A stretch of 64,000 bases of DNA from Euwallacea fornicatus (Eukaryota > Arthropoda > Insecta > Coleoptera > Curculionidae), in assembly GCF_040115645.1 (NCBI RefSeq), contig NC_089545.1, forward strand, positions 3,472,001 through 3,536,000, given 5' to 3'. The notes beneath the pieces were generated by a model. It worked only from the letters and a program-made list of their open reading frames with translations, did not search any database and was not told the DNA's origin. A program made the translations under genes and the position numbers. Shown in pieces: positions 61,301 through 64,000 of this stretch; the stretch's first letter is position 1, and each line of letters starts with the position of its first letter.

Positions 61301-63704
61301 TACTTGAATGAGTTTAACAATATGTCCAAGAAACCGATGAACCTTGTATTATTTAGGTGAGTATTATCCAAACCTGTTTGAAATTGGTTTGAAAATGGAC
61401 TAGAATTTTAGTTTTTTTTAGTTTGATCTTTTTTTAAACTTGTCCATAATACAGGGCGTCCAAGAAACAGGGGGTCAACGCTCAATCACTTATTCTCTGG
61501 TCAAAAATATGGATTCATGATGACATACTTACACACGAAATGATCTCTTTCTAGCGATACAGCCTTTCAAAGCCTCACTTTTTCTTCAAGTTTAGCAGAT
61601 AGGTACAAAAGGCTATATGGATTGAAACGAAATTTGATGTATAATCTTTATGCTTCTCGGAGCACATTCGATGAAGGTTATTATTCTAAAACCATCAGGA
61701 TTGGTGGTCAATTACTAGAAGGTTGAATAGTATACACATCAGAAGTTTTTTATTCGCTTATGAAGACGGTTGCTTTTTTGAATGGGAATTCCCGATCCAT
61801 TATGCGACTGTTTTTTATCTCTTACCGAACTTTGATTTGGAGTCTTAATTTGACGAAAAAAATATATAAGTTTTTATTTCGATTTTTGAAAAACAAGCTA
61901 TGATGAATTTGATGCCATTGTTGTATAATTGACAAGAACTCCGTCGCCAGCTCATCTCATTGTTGACAATGTTGATCAACGCATAGTCTTCAGAAGGAAA
62001 TAAAAGCATAAATTTCAATAAACAATTAATTAAATTGTTCAACATGACCCTCCGTTCTTAAATACAGAGATTCGCGGGTCGAAGGAAAATAAATTTCATC
62101 CTTTTCAAAATCATTGAGTCATTGCGGATTCCATCAGTTGCTTGCAAAATTTGATTTTTTATATGGTCTTCATTTTGAATAGGAACAGCATATACACGAG
62201 ATTTTAGCGTATTCCAATTGAAAAAATCGCAGGTAGTTAGGTCGGGCGTTCTAGGTGGCCATTGAAGAGGGACATCTTTTCCTTTGCCTATCCCAAATTC
62301 TGGGAATTGCTCGTGGAGATAATGCCTCACGTTTAATTATTGTATTTGGTTCACTCAGTTAAAAAAACATTTTAGGCCTTTCTCATTTTACTACTTGATC
62401 TTCTTTTTCATCTCCATAGGTTTGCTATCGAACATTTATCCAAGTTATGCCGCATTTTAAAACAACCGAGAAGTCACGGACTTTGCGTGGGGGTAGGCGG
62501 TTCTGGTCGACAATCTTTGACAAGATTGGCTTCCCATATATCTGAATATGAACTTTTCCAAGTGGAAATTACCCGGTTTTATGGAGTACACGAGTGGCGG
62601 GAGGATGTGAAAAGCATTTTGAGGAAGGCGAGTGCATCTGACCAGCATGGAGTTTTTCTATTTACTGATTCGCAAATCAAAGAGGAAGCTTTTTTGGAGG
62701 ATGTCAGTAATTTGATGAATTCTGGAGAGGTATGATAAAACTACATTATTTATTCATATAAGTTTAGAGGCCGTCTGAACCGATTGTGTTTTAAATGGAA
62801 TTTTGGAACTGGTTGTAAGGCTTGAGGGGAAATGAACTTTAGATTCGCGGGAAAGTGTTGGATCGACAAAGCATGTGCCCCAATTTTCTCGGAAACGGAC
62901 GGTTGCGAGTTCCTTCAAGTCTCCACCAACCAAAGATGTTAATTAAAAAAATACATTTTTTAATTTTTGTTGCTCTACGTTATAGCATTGTCGAAATAAA
63001 AGAAGAGAAGTTCTGTGTTATGGAATTTCTTAAATGGCAGAATTTTTCTTTATTTTTAGGTACCCAATTTATTTACTACAGATGAAAAAGTTGAAACGTG
63101 TGAGAAAATGAGACAACTTGACAGGCAAAGAGATAAATCCATGCAAACCGATGGCAGCCCTGCTGCTCTATTCAATTTCTTTGTTCAAATTGTCAGAGAG
63201 CAACTTCATGTGGTACTGACGATGAGCCCCATTGAAGACAGCTTTAGAAATCGTGTTAGAAAGTTTCCCGCTTTGGTAAACTGCTGCACCATTGACTGGT
63301 TTCAGGTACAGATTTTGGCTAAAAATGTTTTTATTTCAGGCGATTATTATTATTTTTGAATTTTTTGTTTAAAAAAATTATTTGTTATTACTGTTTGATT
63401 TTTTTTTACTTTATTTTCATTTTTTTTTAGTGTTAGTTTTATTTTTTTTTATATTTTTTATTTTATGATTTTAGAGTTGGCCACAAGATGCCCTACTTGC
63501 AGTGGCGACCCGATCTCTGCGCGAAATCGAATTAACGGACACAGAGCGGAGAGCGTGTATAGACATGTGTCAGGTGTTCCACGTTTCCACGCAGGCGCTG
63601 TCCGATGAGTATTTTCTTAGGTTAAGGCGACACAATTACGTTACTCCTACCTCCTACTTGGAAATGATCGACACCTTCAAAACGTTTTTGGGTAACAAAA
63701 GAAA
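44781..63704 (+). CDS. Axonemal inner-arm dynein heavy chain (DNAH3/7/12 type), 5' part
   Basis: Motor subunit of a single-headed inner dynein arm of motile cilia or sperm flagella. Coding exons: 44781-45012, 45070-45296, 45378-45676, 45728-46031, 46319-46507, 46561-46931, 48129-48350, 48477-48683, 48802-49096, 49183-49303, 50662-50953, 51005-51385, 51543-51792, 52306-52492, 52554-52669, 52722-52863, 53026-53162, 53254-53446, 53805-54008, 54068-54213, 55534-55782, 56580-56740, 56800-56971, 57024-57206, 57569-57922, 58305-58502, 59050-59173, 59358-59533, 59606-59757, 60012-60159, 60858-61070 (or to 61073), 61158-61356, 62420-62729, 63060-63305, 63475-63704. All joins but one (61070/61158) keep frame with normal sites. 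About 2540 residues are present: short tail, linker, AAA1-AAA4 start. The gene continues past the window. AAA1 Walker B has Asp in place of the catalytic Glu. Confidence 0.93.
45297..45377 (+). other. 81-bp in-frame, stop-free dynein intron
   Basis: The donor gtgggt follows codons for LNR and the acceptor attactcag precedes VLSLVPRR. The family alignment runs straight across, so the piece is an intron. Its length is 27 codons and it has no stop in the dynein frame, so unspliced mRNA would insert 27 residues. Confidence 0.7.
46932..48128. other. Dynein intron 6, nothing recognised
   Basis: A 1.2 kb AT-rich intron without convincing coding frames or transposon ends. Confidence 0.65.
49572..49642. 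mobile_element. Tiny foldback element nested in the transposon
   Basis: atatacagggtggtgcac at 49573-49590 is largely complementary to atggttcaccctgcatat at 49625-49642, with about 34 bases between. Its ends resemble the other tacagggtg ends in this window. Confidence 0.6.
49805..50023 (+). pseudogene. Transposase C-terminal fragment
   Basis: Open frame without start: PDFSSIDFFLWGYLKRIIYQ, then TLEDMQDQIRKVCRTVAPDM and CLESHGGQFEHFL, then a stop. This is the typical C-terminus of IS630/mariner-like transposases (P-D-x-x-x-x-D-F-F-L-W-G, the last catalytic Asp, and G-G-x-F-E-H near the end). The frame is intact over 72 residues, suggesting a fairly recent loss of function. Confidence 0.85.
50662..52863 (+). 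CDS. Dynein linker exons
   Basis: Six exons encode the linker that makes the power stroke. Typical strings are [76 protein letters not shown] and YGYEYLGNSGRLVVTPLTDR. The short intron 52493-52553 (donor gttaga) is needed to join RITL to ALVIID. Confidence 0.92.
51793..52305. other. Dynein intron 13, nothing recognised
   Basis: A 513-bp intron. The dynein frame runs on for about 29 codons into it by chance before stopping. Confidence 0.65.
53026..54213 (+). CDS. Dynein AAA1 module exons
   Basis: Four exons carry the main ATPase site. Walker A GPAGTGKTET is at about residues 1284-1293; sensor-region strings GYPGRSELPENLKPLFR and VPDYALISEIELYASGF are present. Walker B reads SCFDDFNRID: Asp1336-Asp1337, where dynein heavy chains normally have CFDEFNRI. 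The second acidic residue is the water-activating Glu in AAA+ enzymes. Confidence 0.92.
53447..53804. other. Dynein intron 18, nothing recognised
   Basis: A 358-bp AT-rich intron between the AAA1 Walker B exon and the sensor exon. No repeat or coding signal. Confidence 0.7.
54214..55533. other. Dynein intron 20, probable repeat content
   Basis: A 1.3 kb intron between AAA1 and AAA2. Similar strings ccaataacctagaagaac (near 54448) and ccaataacgtagaagtgg (near 55043) suggest two copies of a diverged repeat. No transposase or other coding frame is seen. Confidence 0.5.
55534..57206 (+). CDS. Dynein AAA2 module exons
   Basis: Four exons. Walker A GMPFAGKTT is at residues ~1565-1573, Walker B FDGPVDAVWIENMN follows, then the sensor I block ATVSRCGLIYMEP. 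The intron 56741-56799 has a weak donor (gtcaca) but the join ADR/KWLIFDGP is unambiguous from the family. Confidence 0.92.
55783..56579. other. Dynein intron 21 with an inverted transposase remnant
   Basis: A 797-bp intron. The region 56177-56415 encodes a dead transposase tail on the minus strand; the rest is AT-rich without signals. Confidence 0.7.
56177..56415 (-). pseudogene. Transposase C-terminal remnant, frameshifted
   Basis: On the minus strand from 56415, WQLEWPARSPDLVTTDFF matches the last-Asp block of IS630/mariner transposases. A one-base frameshift follows; the second frame gives GYLKHRACLNKPNHIGKLK and ITQGAQQITPQMRRNILKK, ending at a stop at 56177-56179. Orientation is opposite to dynein. 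Confidence 0.75.
57207..57568. other. Dynein intron 24, nothing recognised
   Basis: A 362-bp AT-rich intron. The next exon follows acceptor tcgtacatttgcag. No other signal. Confidence 0.7.
57569..60159 (+). CDS. Dynein AAA3 module exons
   Basis: Six exons. Walker A GPTGTGKSVY is at residues ~1933-1942, Walker B VIFVDDINMP in exon 59358-59533, then the block CSMCPPAGGGNTITPRLRRH. AAA3 is the regulatory nucleotide site in dyneins; its motifs are intact here. Confidence 0.92.
57923..58304. other. Dynein intron 25, nothing recognised
   Basis: A 382-bp intron. The upstream exon's frame runs on for about 50 codons by chance. A poly-A tract near 58267 precedes the next exon. Confidence 0.7.
58503..59049. 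other. Dynein intron 26 with a short tandem duplication
   Basis: Includes a two-copy 27-bp tandem duplication at 58919-58970 (ctcggacaa.t.attaat.tttagt). The minus-strand frame across it (58990-58772) reads LNINELSERLNINYLSEEE and is coding-like, but has no known match. Confidence 0.55.
58919..58970. repeat. 27-bp tandem duplication, two diverged copies
   Basis: Copies start at 58919 and 58946 and differ at a few positions. On the minus strand the repeat gives the duplicated peptide LNINELSER / LNINYLSEE. Confidence 0.7.
59782..60003 (+). other. Stop-free 73-codon frame filling dynein intron 29
   Basis: The 254-bp intron between exons ending 59757 and starting 60012 is almost entirely one open frame with no leading ATG. 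It reads IDWPHSVKVAVARWFGELFE, then SSRLDALFEGCNCSYCRMSL, ending CNER. It is rich in Trp, Arg and Cys, with a C-x-C-x-x-C cluster, unlike chance AT-rich frames. It is out of frame with dynein (an in-frame stop precedes it). It may be an exonised or transposon-derived fragment. I do not recognise it. Confidence 0.3.
60160..60857. other. Dynein intron 30 with a CT microsatellite
   Basis: About 300 bases of pyrimidine repeat (60203 to about 60490) dominate this 698-bp intron. Open frames across it on either strand are repeat translation only. Confidence 0.8.
60203..60340. repeat. CT-rich microsatellite with 12-bp higher-order unit
   Basis: A run of CT dinucleotides interrupted by CCCT at regular spacing: the unit ccctctctctct repeats several times between about 60260 and 60326. 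Less regular CT/C-rich sequence continues to about 60490. Confidence 0.9.
60858..63704 (+). CDS. Dynein AAA4 module exons, last in window
   Basis: Five exons. KRLWVHEVLRVYYDRLVDD leads into AAA4 with Walker A GVGGSGRQSLTRLA (about residue 2306 on), Walker B VFLFTDSQIKEE, and the block PNLFTTDE. The last exon (63475-63704) reads SWPQDALLAVATRSLRE and HNYVTPTSYLEMIDTFK, the run-up to the stalk, and ends in phase 2 at donor gtaaga. The join between 61070 and 61158 is uncertain: the strong donor gtacgt does not keep frame, while weaker donors at 61063 (gttcac) or 61074 (gttact) do. Confidence 0.88.
61357..62419. other. Dynein intron 32 with a transposon remnant
   Basis: A 1.06 kb intron. It has a transposon-end-like string atacagggcgtccaagaaac at 61449 and a minus-strand transposase tail at 62058-62338. 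The far terminal repeat was not found. Confidence 0.7.
62058..62338 (-). pseudogene. Transposase C-terminal fragment (mariner/IS630-like)
   Basis: Minus strand: MRHYLHEQFPEFGIGKGKDV, then LQWPPRTPDLTTCDFFNWNT, then SRVYAVPIQNEDHIKNQIL. The W-P-P-R-x-P-D-L-T block with a following D-F-F is the last catalytic region of these transposases. The frame is open for 90 codons but lacks the earlier catalytic Asp regions, so it is a truncated copy. Confidence 0.85.
62730..63059. other. Dynein intron 33, nothing recognised
   Basis: A 330-bp intron. The 76-codon frame at 62855-63085 overlaps the next exon out of frame and has no support. Confidence 0.7.
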
Positions 63705-64000
63705 GTAAGAGGCCCCAGAGTAATTATTTAATGATTTAAATTAAAATGTACAGGATGTCTCAATAATATGGACGATAGAGAAAAACCATCTCTTAACTTC
63801 CTACTCTTTTGGGGAATATTGCAATAGCGCATTCAAATTTTCTCGATTTGCCTTCCTTTCGGTGTGAAATTTAAAAATGTTTAAACAAATTCAGAAATAA
63901 TTTGGTTTGGAATTTTTATTGCGACTTTAGATTTCGTGTCGAGGCTGGAAATCCTCCGGAAACAAATTTTCTAAATATTGTTTATGGTCCATGCTCGACG
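63705..64000. other. Start of the next dynein intron, transposon-end-like string
   Basis: After donor gtaaga the sequence contains tacaggatgtctcaataat at 63749, resembling the other mobile-element ends in this window. No following dynein exon is recognisable before the edge. Confidence 0.55.

Noticed and set aside
1..64000. CRISPR array, rRNA, tRNA or bacterial operon signals
   Set aside because: No regularly spaced identical repeats, no cloverleaf or rRNA core sequences were recognised, and gene structure is clearly eukaryotic.

Overview
This window is AT-rich DNA from an animal nuclear genome. Gene content and gene structure point to an insect, possibly a beetle, though the species cannot be fixed from sequence alone. 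The pointers are a Dicer-2-type Dicer, a TonEBP-like single NFAT gene, many 50-60 bp introns mixed with multi-kilobase ones, and decayed mariner/IS630-type transposons whose ends read like tacagggtgtcc. All large genes are split, so I rebuilt them exon by exon by joining GT-AG (or GC-AG) junctions that keep the reading frame. Exon coordinates are in the gene entries.

Layout from left to right. (1) 1-7089: no gene recognised; a few hairpins and transposon-end fragments. (2) 7101-28486, plus strand: an NFAT/TonEBP-type Rel-homology transcription factor of about 1020 residues in nine coding exons, with a candidate 33-codon cassette exon at 22683-22781. (3) 29628-30145, plus: an unrecognised small two-part coding-like locus. 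(4) 31395-39898, minus: a complete Dicer-2, 13 coding exons, 1630 residues, including one apparent GC-AG intron. (5) 41026-43516, minus: mitochondrial elongation factor Ts in five coding exons; one intron is nearly filled on the opposite strand by an unidentified broken coding-like sequence. (6) 44781 to beyond the right edge, plus: an axonemal inner-arm dynein heavy chain of the DNAH3/7/12 type. About 2540 residues are present, from the start codon through AAA4; stalk, AAA5, AAA6 and C-terminus lie outside the window.

The genes are not a functional operon-like unit. They are unrelated housekeeping, immune and ciliary genes that happen to be neighbours: NFAT (osmotic/stress or neuronal transcription), Dicer-2 (siRNA and antiviral RNAi), EF-Ts (mitochondrial translation) and dynein (sperm or sensory cilia). 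EF-Ts and dynein are divergent across a 1.26 kb gap.

Most interesting observations: the dynein AAA1 Walker B has Asp-Asp where the family has Asp-Glu; the antisense coding-like remnant inside EF-Ts; a phase-compatible cassette exon in NFAT; a GC-AG intron in Dicer-2; a dynein intron that is in frame and stop-free; and four independent transposase tails in introns of two genes. I found no CRISPR array, rRNA or tRNA, and no clearly new multi-gene system.
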